This document shows positions 6,374 to 14,089 of a stretch of 22,913 nucleotides of DNA, piece after piece. Where the stretch lies: contig CAZWDO010000021.1 of NCBI GenBank assembly GCA_964632485.1, positions 31,645 to 54,557 of the forward strand, read 5' to 3'. Position 1 is the first letter of the stretch. Each line of letters opens with the position of its first letter. The notes beneath the pieces were generated by a model. That model was not told the origin of the DNA. It saw nothing but the letters and a program-made list of their open reading frames with translations, and did no database searches. Origin of the DNA: CAZWDO01 sp964632485 [NCBI: uncultured bacterium]. Its GTDB lineage: Bacteria > JAGOEH01. The translations under genes and the position numbers were made by a program.

Positions 6374-8060
6374 TGACTACCTCCATGGCTTTTAAAAAAA
6401 TTGAATCCTGATTCAGTTTATAATAATACCACTCATCGTCGGTTTTGGTAAAATGATTAAATTCCCCTTCTAACGCTCCCATAATAAAATCCCGGTTCGC
6501 TTGCATATAAAACGAATAATCGCTCTTAACGGAGCGTTTCAAAGCGGCATAGGACGCCGAATCGAACGGCGCTACCCGTTCAAAGGAAATCAAACTATCG
6601 ATCTTCCTAAAAAGTGAATCAGTGGGATGACGATATGAGAATTTATTCTCCTTGAGAAATTTCTTAAAGGCCACCCAATCCGCCGCATCGATGGCTTTTT
6701 TATGCTGTTTTTCCCAAACTGCCCGATACTGAGCGGCAAAACGGAACAGCCAGCCGTTGTCGATAAGATATTCCATAAAATGGGCCATTCTGGGTTTGGG
6801 AATGATCATATCGGGAGTTATCCCGTCGCCGCCAAAAACGACCCTTCCGGACCGGGTATAAAATCTTTTTTTCAAATATGAGACAGCATTGGTATCCTCA
6901 AAATTGATAATTGAAATTTGGGACGACTGGTCCGCGGTATAATTCGTGGGGGGAAGCGGTCCATTATCAGTTTTATGTATTTGGGGCTTAATGCGATGAA
7001 TACTGCGTCCCGTGGGTAGAAAATAATGCGAAGTAGTATATTTCAAGCGTGAGCTGCCGGGTCCCGGCAGAATTTGAATATTTTGCACCGACCCTTTGCC
7101 AAATGTTTTTTGGCCGATCAGAACAGCGCGGTCAAAATCCTGCAAAATACCCGCTAGGATTTCAGTGGCGCTGGCGCTTTGGTCATCCAGCAGCAAAACT
7201 AATTTACCATCAAACTGGTAGCTACCGCTGCTCCACCACTCCTGATAGGCATGGGGATAAAGATTACGCGTTGTCAGCATCAAGGTCTCTTCTTCGATAA
7301 AAAACGAAGCAATGTCAATGCTGCTGTTGAGATATCCTCCCCCATTGTCGCGAACATCCAGGATCAAACTGGTAGGAGCCAAATCGGATTCATGCGAACG
7401 GAGCAGTCGGGAAATTTCGCTGACACTGGTTAAACTGAACTCTTTGAGTTCGATATACATATTTCGCTTCCCCCTGGCATCTACCCAGATTCGGGAATGA
7501 GGCGCGGCCGGCAACTGGATCAGTTTCCGATTGATATTCATCTGTTTCTGAACGATTTGCAGGGTATCTGTATAAATTGCGCGCGCGATCGTCAGATTGA
7601 CGGGTATGTTGGAGTCGCCTCTTAGCAAGCTATTAATTTCCTTCAAATTTTTCCCTTTTACAGGAATCGAATCGACCGAGATGATTTGATCGCCCATCAT
7701 CAAACCGGCCGCTGCCGCCGGAGAGGATGAAAATACCTGATAAATATAGTATTGATTCTCATAAAAGGCTAAATCGATTCCAATTCCAGTATAATTGCCT
7801 TCCGTTTTTGAGCGGAAATTTTCATAGGCAGCGGCATTAGGATAATAAATCGTATGGGGGTCGAGTAGTTCGCTAATCATTCCCTTAATCGACGCATCGA
7901 CCAGTTCATTAATAGTCAACGTCCGGTAATAGCGAGTGGAAATCAGATTCAGAGCCCGTTGATAGCGTTGAATGGCAATATCCTCTTCAGCATTTGACTG
8001 GCAGACCAGCGATACAACAAAAAGTAACGACCAAAAAATTTTCAAAAACATAATTCTCAT
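6333..8060 (-). CDS. ctpA: C-terminal processing protease (S41 family)
   Basis: 575-residue secreted or periplasmic protease. Residues 1-25 form a signal peptide (FLKIFWSLLFVVSLVCQSNA). A PDZ domain spans about 93-165 (GIGIDL...SSSPAAAAGLMMGDQIISV). The catalytic dyad is S297 in QSASATEI and K322 in FGKGS, 25 residues apart as in E. coli Prc. The last 180 residues are an alpha-rich extension. Such enzymes trim C-termini of envelope proteins and, in some bacteria, control peptidoglycan hydrolases, which fits the overlapping rlpA. Start 8060 has a poor ribosome site; ATG 8051 also gives a complete signal peptide. Confidence 0.92.
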   Translation of the reverse strand: MRIMFLKIFWSLLFVVSLVCQSNAEEDIAIQRYQRALNLISTRYYRTLTINELVDASIKGMISELLDPHTIYYPNAAAYENFRSKTEGNYTGIGIDLAFYENQYYIYQVFSSSPAAAAGLMMGDQIISVDSIPVKGKNLKEINSLLRGDSNIPVNLTIARAIYTDTLQIVQKQMNINRKLIQLPAAPHSRIWVDARGKRNMYIELKEFSLTSVSEISRLLRSHESDLAPTSLILDVRDNGGGYLNSSIDIASFFIEEETLMLTTRNLYPHAYQEWWSSGSYQFDGKLVLLLDDQSASATEILAGILQDFDRAVLIGQKTFGKGSVQNIQILPGPGSSRLKYTTSHYFLPTGRSIHRIKPQIHKTDNGPLPPTNYTADQSSQISIINFEDTNAVSYLKKRFYTRSGRVVFGGDGITPDMIIPKPRMAHFMEYLIDNGWLFRFAAQYRAVWEKQHKKAIDAADWVAFKKFLKENKFSYRHPTDSLFRKIDSLISFERVAPFDSASYAALKRSVKSDYSFYMQANRDFIMGALEGEFNHFTKTDDEWYYYKLNQDSIFLKAMEVVNAPNEIFSKYLAP

Positions 8061-8253
8061 CCAGTACTCGGGAACATATAGATTATCCTACGTTTGCGGC
8101 GTCATTACGACATCTACGCACGGCTACAGGACTAATTTTCAGCAAATTCTTTTATCCTGGGCGGATTCCGGGGAATCCACGCCAACAGTTGGGGGGGGCA
8201 AGAAATGATCTTGGTCGCGGAATGCTGTTTTGCAAGCAATCCGAAACAGAAAA

Positions 8254-8889
8254 TCAGCCCTGTTTTTTTTCAGCCAGCCCAGCCTGTTCTTCTAAAATCC
8301 GGCGGATTTCCTGCTGAATTATTTCAATTGGCTGTTGCCCGTTGATCAGATTAAATCGTCCGGGATTTTCAGCAGCCAGCATCAAATAGGCATCACGAAG
8401 ACGGGTAACCTGGGAAAGGGAGAAACATTCCATCCGGTTTCTGTCGTTAAGTTGCCGAATTCGCTCTTCACTGACTTCAGGCGGAATATCGATAATAAAG
8501 GTTTGATCTGGGACACGATCAATGCCTGTCAGTTGGTGCAACTGTCGGACCCGTTCCACTCCCAATTCGCGAACCACACCCTGATAGACGAGTGAAGAAT
8601 CGATAAAGCGGTCCGATAGGACGTGGACACCGGCCTGAAGTTTCGGCAGAATTAATTGATGAAGATGTTCATAGCGGCTAGCCATATACAGCAGTAGTTC
8701 GGTCATCGGGCGCATCTCATTGATGGGGTCTAACAGGATGTGACGAATTTTTTCCGCCAAAGGCACGCCCCCGGGTTCACGGGTCAAATAGCAGGGCATC
8801 CCCTTTTCTTCAAAAAAACCGGAGAGAAGCCGATGCTGGGTCGTCTTGCCACATCGATCAATTCCTTCGAACGTGATAAATAAAGCCAT
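8254..8889 (-). CDS. tmk: Thymidylate kinase
   Basis: Phosphorylates dTMP to dTDP with ATP, in the cytoplasm. 211 residues. P-loop GIDRCGKTT (9-17), the TREPGG substrate motif (36-41), the DRF/SS pair (93-95, 98-99) and the LID region NDRNR are all present. CGKTT replaces the more usual GAGKST, an acceptable P-loop variant. AGGA lies about 8 bases before ATG 8889. A strong terminator ends the upstream ino1 transcript only 13 bases before the start, so tmk needs either readthrough or a promoter inside that region. Confidence 0.96.
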   Translation of the reverse strand: MALFITFEGIDRCGKTTQHRLLSGFFEEKGMPCYLTREPGGVPLAEKIRHILLDPINEMRPMTELLLYMASRYEHLHQLILPKLQAGVHVLSDRFIDSSLVYQGVVRELGVERVRQLHQLTGIDRVPDQTFIIDIPPEVSEERIRQLNDRNRMECFSLSQVTRLRDAYLMLAAENPGRFNLINGQQPIEIIQQEIRRILEEQAGLAEKKQG

Positions 8890-8901
8890 ATAAAATCCTG
8901 T

Positions 8902-8938
8902 AAAAAAAACGGCATAGGTCGTATCAACCTATGCCGTT
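8902..8938 (-). terminator. Intrinsic terminator of pdxS-pdxT-ino1
   Basis: Perfect 11 bp stem: AACGGCATAGG (8908-8918) with CCTATGCCGTT (8928-8938), 9-base loop. On the minus strand it is followed by T8 (8909-8902). It lies 30 bases past the ino1 stop codon. Confidence 0.93.
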
Positions 8939-8967
8939 AGAGTTAAATCACACAAAAATCATCGAAG

Positions 8968-10065
8968 TTAGTCGGCGATGGTATTTGTGACAGTATATTT
9001 CTGGATATAAGCTTCAACTTTATTGCGGCAGATATCATCGGGATACTGTTCCATCGGCGATTTCATGAAATAGGAAGAGGGTTCGAGCATGGTGCCGCTG
9101 AGTTTATGATCAAGGGCCAATTTACAGCAACGAATCGCATCGATCACTACGCCGGCGGAATTGGGGCTATCCCAGACTTCCAGTTTTAGTTCCAGATTCA
9201 GGGGGACATCGCCAAATGTACGGCCTTCAAGACGGATATGGGCCCATTTCCGGTCATCCAGCCATTCGACATAATCACTGGGACCGATATAAACATTTTT
9301 CGCCCCGATATCATAATCGAGCATAGAGGTAACGGCGTTGGTCTTACTGATTTTCTTCGACTGCAGCCGTTCACGTTCCAGCATATTGAGGAAATCGGTG
9401 TTACCACCCACATTCAACTGGGAAGTGCGTTCGAGGCGGACGCCGCGTTCGCGGAACAGGCGGGTCAGCACACGGTGGACGATGGTTGCGCCGACCTGGG
9501 ACTTAATATCATCGCCGATGACCGGTAAGCCTTTTTCTTTGAAGCGTTCACTCCAATAGTTTTCCCGGGCGATAAAAACCGGAATACAGTTGATGAAACC
9601 GCAACCGGCTTCAAGTACTTGTTCCACATACCATTTAGTGGCCATTTCGCTACCGACGGGCAAATAATTGATTACAACGTCGGTACCGCTGTCTTTGAGG
9701 ACTTTAACGATATCGGCGGTTTGGCCGGGAGCTTTTTGAATAATCTGGGAAAGATATTTACCCAAACCGTCATGGGTCATTCCGCGTTGGACCGTAACAC
9801 CGGTTTTGGGAACATCACAAAATTTGTACGTATTGTTCGGCGTGGAATAGATGGCCTCAGCCAGGTCTTTTCCCACTTTATTCTTGTCGATATCGATCGC
9901 GGCGGAGAACTCGATATCGCGAATATGATAACCACCCAGATTGACATGCATTAAACCGGGAATAAAATCATTTTCATTTGCATTTTGATAATAGTGGACA
10001 CCTTGCACCAACGAAGAAGCGCAGTTGCCGACACCAATAATAGCGACACGAATCTTGTTACTCAT
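8968..10065 (-). CDS. ino1: Myo-inositol-1-phosphate synthase
   Basis: NAD-dependent conversion of glucose 6-phosphate to myo-inositol 3-phosphate, the first step of inositol synthesis. 365 residues, the length of the actinobacterial enzyme. The NAD motif [12 protein letters not shown] is at 11-22. [10 protein letters not shown] (185-194) carries the catalytic lysine K188, [18 protein letters not shown] is the family signature, and [15 protein letters not shown] lies further on. GGAGG sits 10 bases before ATG 10065. It lies 17 bases after pdxT in one transcript and is closed by a perfect terminator. The phosphatidyltransferase at 2334-2936 could use the product for an inositol phospholipid (inference); soluble solutes such as di-inositol phosphate are the alternative. 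Confidence 0.96.
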   Translation of the reverse strand: MSNKIRVAIIGVGNCASSLVQGVHYYQNANENDFIPGLMHVNLGGYHIRDIEFSAAIDIDKNKVGKDLAEAIYSTPNNTYKFCDVPKTGVTVQRGMTHDGLGKYLSQIIQKAPGQTADIVKVLKDSGTDVVINYLPVGSEMATKWYVEQVLEAGCGFINCIPVFIARENYWSERFKEKGLPVIGDDIKSQVGATIVHRVLTRLFRERGVRLERTSQLNVGGNTDFLNMLERERLQSKKISKTNAVTSMLDYDIGAKNVYIGPSDYVEWLDDRKWAHIRLEGRTFGDVPLNLELKLEVWDSPNSAGVVIDAIRCCKLALDHKLSGTMLEPSSYFMKSPMEQYPDDICRNKVEAYIQKYTVTNTIAD

Positions 10066-10082
10066 TGAACCGTTTTCCTCCT

Positions 10083-10721
10083 TTAAGCAATGATTCGTTC
10101 TCGCAAGCGCTGCAAGATCGAATAAACGACCGAGTGTTGCGAGTGTTCCGGATGGAAGGTAGCGGCAAGGATATTTCCCTGACGCACCAGGACAATTTTT
10201 CTATTGACATAGCCCAAAATAGAAACAGAAGAACGACAGTGGAGAATTTGAGGCGCCCGAACAAAAAAAGCTTCCTTCTCCTCGATGGAAAGCTTATCGG
10301 GTTCAATTCCGAGAGATTTCACTTCCTCGGTTAATTCCAGTGGAGCAATGAAGGAATCGATTTGACGGCCATAGGCATTCCGTTCCACTTCGATATCCAG
10401 TATAGGAATATGGCGCGTTAAGCCGGGATTTTTAATATCCTTAGCTAAAAGAATGGTCCCGGCGCATGTGGTTAATACAATTGTTTGGGGTCGATTGACG
10501 ATTTCTTCGACTACAGGATATAACTGGTTATAATCCATTAGTTTAGAAAAAGCGGACGATTCACCGCCCGGAATGATAAAGAGATCGACGGAGTTTGCTG
10601 CCGTCAAATCCCGGGGTTGTTTCAGAAAGTTGATTTTAGCCTTGGGAAAATAAGATTGCGCAGCCTTCGCATGGGTGGTGAAATCACCCTGCAGGGCTAA
10701 AATCAGAATAGACTCAGGCAT
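10083..10721 (-). CDS. pdxT: Pyridoxal 5'-phosphate synthase glutaminase subunit
   Basis: Hydrolyses glutamine and passes ammonia to PdxS. 212 residues from ATG 10721. GGESSA (52-57) forms the oxyanion region, the nucleophile is C86 in TTCAGT, NAYGRQ is at 115-120, and the FHPE pair H190/E192 completes the triad. An in-frame GTG at 10733 would add four residues and overlap pdxS; ATG 10721, with the pdxS stop one base upstream, is preferred. The tight spacing suggests coupled synthesis of the two subunits. Confidence 0.95.
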   Translation of the reverse strand: MPESILILALQGDFTTHAKAAQSYFPKAKINFLKQPRDLTAANSVDLFIIPGGESSAFSKLMDYNQLYPVVEEIVNRPQTIVLTTCAGTILLAKDIKNPGLTRHIPILDIEVERNAYGRQIDSFIAPLELTEEVKSLGIEPDKLSIEEKEAFFVRAPQILHCRSSVSILGYVNRKIVLVRQGNILAATFHPEHSQHSVVYSILQRLRERIIA

Positions 10722-10722
10722 A

Positions 10723-11598
10723 CTACCAGCCACGCGCCTCTAAGCGATCGACTTCGGCCATTTTGGCCGTATCGATGCCAAACATAGGATCGCCGAGGTC
10801 TTCAGAAATTTCCGCTAAAATTTTAGGGTCCTGAAAATGAGTGACGGCTTTAACAATAGCATCGGCTCGTTTTTCAGGATCCGCCGATTTAAAAATACCG
10901 GAACCCACGAAAACGCTTTCCGCGCCCAATTGCATCATCAAGGAAGCATCAGCGGGAGTAGCAACGCCACCGGCGGCAAAATTAGGGACCGGCAATTTAC
11001 CGGAGCGGGCCACCATTCGCAGCAGTTCATAGGGAGCGCCCATTTCCTTTGCAGCCGTCATTATTTCATCGTCGCGTAAAATGGTCAGTCGCCTGATACC
11101 GCTTTGAACTTCACGCATGTGTTTAACAGCCTGGACAATATCGCCGGTACCCGCTTCACCCTTGGTGCGAATCATAGCGGCTCCCTCGCCAATGCGGCGT
11201 AACGCTTCACCCAGGTTGCGGCATCCACAAACAAAAGGCACTTTAAAAGCATGTTTATCAACATGGAACTGATCGTCAGCCGGCGTGAGAACTTCCGATT
11301 CATCAATAAAATCCACGCCGAGATATTCTAAAATCTGAGCTTCGGCAAAATGGCCAATGCGGCATTTAGCCATAACCGGGATATCCACTGATGACATAAT
11401 CTCTTTTATTTTTTTAACCGATGCCATACGGGCCACGCCGCCAGCCGCACGGATGTCAGCGGGCACACGTTCCAATGCCATAACTGCCACAGCGCCAGCC
11501 TTTTCAGCAATTTCTGCTTGCCGGGCATCCGTTACGTCCATGATAACGCCGCCTTTGAGCATATCAGCTAATCCCGTTTTTAAACGCAATTCAGTCAT
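10723..11598 (-). CDS. pdxS: Pyridoxal 5'-phosphate synthase lyase subunit
   Basis: Builds pyridoxal phosphate from ribose 5-phosphate, glyceraldehyde 3-phosphate and ammonia. 291 residues of TIM-barrel type, strongly conserved. Two active lysines are visible: K78 (VMAKCRIGH), which binds the sugar, and K146 ([10 protein letters not shown]), which transfers the intermediate. D21 matches the catalytic Asp. GGVATPADA and [11 protein letters not shown] form the phosphate site. GGAGG precedes ATG 11598. It leads a transcript with pdxT and ino1. Confidence 0.98.
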   Translation of the reverse strand: MTELRLKTGLADMLKGGVIMDVTDARQAEIAEKAGAVAVMALERVPADIRAAGGVARMASVKKIKEIMSSVDIPVMAKCRIGHFAEAQILEYLGVDFIDESEVLTPADDQFHVDKHAFKVPFVCGCRNLGEALRRIGEGAAMIRTKGEAGTGDIVQAVKHMREVQSGIRRLTILRDDEIMTAAKEMGAPYELLRMVARSGKLPVPNFAAGGVATPADASLMMQLGAESVFVGSGIFKSADPEKRADAIVKAVTHFQDPKILAEISEDLGDPMFGIDTAKMAEVDRLEARGW

Positions 11599-11633
11599 AA
11601 TCTATTTCCTCCGCAGTTTTAACTTTGTGTCCT

Positions 11634-11662
11634 AAATTAATTCTTTTTTCGTTGAAAGTCAA
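11634..11662 (-). promoter_or_regulatory. Promoter for pdxS-pdxT-ino1
   Basis: On the minus strand, TTGACT (11662-11657), a 17-base spacer and TAATTT (11639-11634). Transcription would begin near 11627, leaving a leader of about 28 bases. A second, weaker set lies upstream (TTATCA overlapping the inverted repeat, then TATAAA). Confidence 0.55.
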
Positions 11663-11706
11663 TACTTTTTTTAAAAAAAAACATTTTATACGCCTAATTT
11701 GACACG

Positions 11707-11726
11707 ATTGATAACTGATTATCAAT
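11707..11726. promoter_or_regulatory. Perfect inverted repeat, possible operator
   Basis: ATTGATAA (11707-11714) and TTATCAAT (11719-11726) are perfect complements around CTGA. It is about 45 bases upstream of the -35 box used by pdxS and overlaps the -35 of a weaker second promoter. Dyads of this size often bind a dimeric regulator; none is encoded nearby. Confidence 0.35.
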
Positions 11727-11871
11727 AAATAGAATCATGCAATCTTTCAACTATAAAGAAGTCCGTCACTCCCCACCAAAACTCAAGCTGCGAAATCAGG
11801 CAGCGTTTATAACAGGGCATGAGCCATATACGGAATAATTGGAAGCTCATCAACAGACAGTAGGCCCAATT

Positions 11872-11899
11872 AAAAAGGCGGGCTAAGACCCGCCTTTTT
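11872..11899. terminator. Bidirectional-type intrinsic terminator of the symporter gene
   Basis: AAAAAGGCGGG (11872-11882) pairs with CCCGCCTTTTT (11889-11899) around a 6-base loop. T runs are present in both directions. It lies 21 bases past the stop of the symporter and would end that leftward transcript. Confidence 0.92.
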
Positions 11900-11919
11900 A
11901 AAAAAAACCGAAAACACAA

Positions 11920-13926
11920 TCAGCTTACGGTACTGAGTTTTTTATACCAAAAAAAGTAAAGCGCCACGGAGAATATCACGGTCAAAACCGCAACGACACT
12001 GAATTGAGCCCAATTTCGCATGATAAAAGCCATCCAGGAGAGGAACAGGCAAAGCTGCCATGGTATCGCCAAAAAAACGGCCAAAATATCATAGAAATGC
12101 TCACTGCGAAGCGCTTTTTGCTCATCCACTGGCAATTGACGGAAATACTTTTTCCAGGAACCAAAGGGCCGGGTAATATTATAAAAATTTGATAATATAT
12201 TGTCCGGCGTCGGCGACGTCAAATAAGTACAGACGATCATTGAGACAAACGTAACAACATTGACGCTGAAAAATGCCGTGTATTCGGGAACATTGGGAAA
12301 AAAAATCTTCTGTAGTACGGCCGCCGTCATTCCACAAAAGACAGCTCCCGAAAATCCCCAGCCATTTAACCGCGCCCAATACCAACGCGCAAGGAAGGGA
12401 ATCAGCAACCCGGAACCCAGGGCCATTGTGATCCACCCCCATATTTCATTGATATTGCGAATGAACAAGCTAAAAATAAGCCCGATAATAACAATGATGA
12501 TCGACGAAATACGGGAATGCCAGAGAAGTTGTTTTTCCGTTGCCTGAGGATTGAGGTAGGCCTGGTAAATATCCTTGACCCAATACGCGGCGCCGGCATT
12601 AATCGTGGAATCGAAGGTGGACATGGCAGCGGCCATTAACCCGGCAACGAAAAGGCCCTTCAACCCGATGGGCATCATTTGGTTGATGACAATCGGCAGA
12701 ATTCCTTCGGGGTCCACAGCGGTATTCAGATACCCCATTTCCGGATGATTGAACAGCGAGATACCCAACATGGCTACCGCTGCGATAAAAAGCCACCGAA
12801 ATGAAAGCAAGAATACCCAGAAAGCGGAAAGCAAACCGGCTTCACGGTCGTTTTTGGCGGCAAAATAGCGTTGTATCATATAGCCACCGGTACCGCCACT
12901 CCCCTCGAAAAACGTTTTAATCATATAAAAAAGAATCGCAATGCCAAAAAGATTGAAAATTGAATAGTCCGATCCATCCGGATAATCCAGTTTCCACTTA
13001 GGGATAATACTGGTCCACTCACTCTTCGTCACCTCGCGGATTCGGTAATTGACCGGATAGGAAATCTGTAGCGTATCACTAAACTTATCTGCTACGCCCG
13101 GCCAATTGGCTTTTGTGAAACTGTAAACCAATGGGATATTCTCCGGATTGGGCACTGAAACTCTTAAACTGTCCCCATCCTTTATTTTTTGAGCGAATAA
13201 TGTCCAATCGGTTTTCGTAATGGTTTCCGTAATATATTCAGTGGAACGCAACGGATAAGACACATTAAATTTTTCCGGCAATTTATATTGAGTAAAGGAG
13301 ATAAAAGCAACCGTAATCAGGGTAATAAATACGATCATTCCCTGGAATACATCGGTCCAGACGACACCGTAGAGACCTGAAGCGACGGTGTAAACCATGG
13401 AGAGAGTAATCAGAATCAGAGCGGCAACAAAATCAGGACTGAGGCCCCATACCGAGGGAATTCCAAAGAACTCCGCAATAAATTTACCGGAACCGACGGC
13501 GAAATAAGTTACCATAGCGACGGTGAATATTATCTGCGACGCGGCGCCGATCACACGCGCCACATGGCCGTCCGTGCGTTCGCCAAAACGGAATTTCATC
13601 CATTCGGCGATCGTCATGACCTGGGCCCGGCGATTCCATTTTCCCATATATGCCAGCAGGAACGCCATAATTAACGTCACACCCCCACGGATTTCAATAA
13701 AAAAACCCGATGCGCCAACGGCAAAAAACAACGCCGTGTTGATCATCGTTCCTGTTACATCAAAATTAGAGGCCATTCCCGAAGCGCCTAAAACCCACCA
13801 GGGCAAAGTGCGTCCTCCCAGAAAATAGGCATCAATGCCGGCCGAGGCTTTACGTTCAAAATAGAGGCCGACCAGTACCATACCGATCAGATAGCAGATA
13901 ATAATACCAAGATCAATAAAAGACAC
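11920..13926 (-). CDS. Sodium:solute symporter (SSS family) with a large soluble insertion
   Basis: 668-residue inner-membrane symporter. The N-terminus (MSFIDLGIIICYLIGMVLVGLY, FLGGRTLPWWVLGASGMASN) and later blocks TDVFQG and GLMAAAMSTFDSTINAGAA are typical SSS motifs. About 13-14 hydrophobic segments are visible. Residues 212-320 are a soluble stretch between two membrane helices, longer than the usual loop. The start is GTG 13926 with AAGGAGGGAAT directly upstream. Sugars, carboxylates and amino acids are all possible substrates. It lies between the surface-protein block and the vitamin B6 operon but has its own terminator, so it is probably transcribed alone or from an unseen promoter in 13927-14040. 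Confidence 0.9.
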   Translation of the reverse strand: MSFIDLGIIICYLIGMVLVGLYFERKASAGIDAYFLGGRTLPWWVLGASGMASNFDVTGTMINTALFFAVGASGFFIEIRGGVTLIMAFLLAYMGKWNRRAQVMTIAEWMKFRFGERTDGHVARVIGAASQIIFTVAMVTYFAVGSGKFIAEFFGIPSVWGLSPDFVAALILITLSMVYTVASGLYGVVWTDVFQGMIVFITLITVAFISFTQYKLPEKFNVSYPLRSTEYITETITKTDWTLFAQKIKDGDSLRVSVPNPENIPLVYSFTKANWPGVADKFSDTLQISYPVNYRIREVTKSEWTSIIPKWKLDYPDGSDYSIFNLFGIAILFYMIKTFFEGSGGTGGYMIQRYFAAKNDREAGLLSAFWVFLLSFRWLFIAAVAMLGISLFNHPEMGYLNTAVDPEGILPIVINQMMPIGLKGLFVAGLMAAAMSTFDSTINAGAAYWVKDIYQAYLNPQATEKQLLWHSRISSIIIVIIGLIFSLFIRNINEIWGWITMALGSGLLIPFLARWYWARLNGWGFSGAVFCGMTAAVLQKIFFPNVPEYTAFFSVNVVTFVSMIVCTYLTSPTPDNILSNFYNITRPFGSWKKYFRQLPVDEQKALRSEHFYDILAVFLAIPWQLCLFLSWMAFIMRNWAQFSVVAVLTVIFSVALYFFWYKKLSTVS

Positions 13927-14040
13927 ATTCCCTCCTTACTCGGATTCCTCATGGCTTTCGGACGGAGTTGAGTGAGCGTCTCGCAATGATTCGCGTTATA
14001 GCGGACTCAGTTTATACTCCGACATGACTGCGGTTATGCG

Positions 14041-14074
14041 AAAAAAAAAGGCAGGTCACTCTGACCTGCCTTTT
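14041..14074 (-). terminator. Intrinsic terminator of the surface-protein block
   Basis: AAAAGGCAGGTCA (14046-14058) pairs with TGACCTGCCTTTT (14062-14074), a 13 bp stem with a 3-base loop. On the minus strand it is followed by T9 (14049-14041). It begins 16 bases past the stop of the 1001-residue protein. Confidence 0.93.
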
Positions 14075-14089
14075 AATTTTTACGTGTGG

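Larger units (their letters stand above)
11599..11919. other. Gene-free spacer: promoter, inverted repeat, terminator
   Basis: This 321-base spacer holds the pdxS promoter, an 8 bp inverted repeat (11707-11726) and the symporter terminator. A 65-codon leftward frame (11722-11919) crosses the terminator and is not a gene. I see nothing else in it. Confidence 0.7.

Noticed and set aside
10722-10733. GTG start of pdxT at 10733
   Set aside because: It would overlap the pdxS stop and adds four residues not needed by the family; ATG 10721 is preferred.
11722-11919. 65-residue leftward ORF after the symporter
   Set aside because: It reads straight through the symporter terminator and has no homology-like features.
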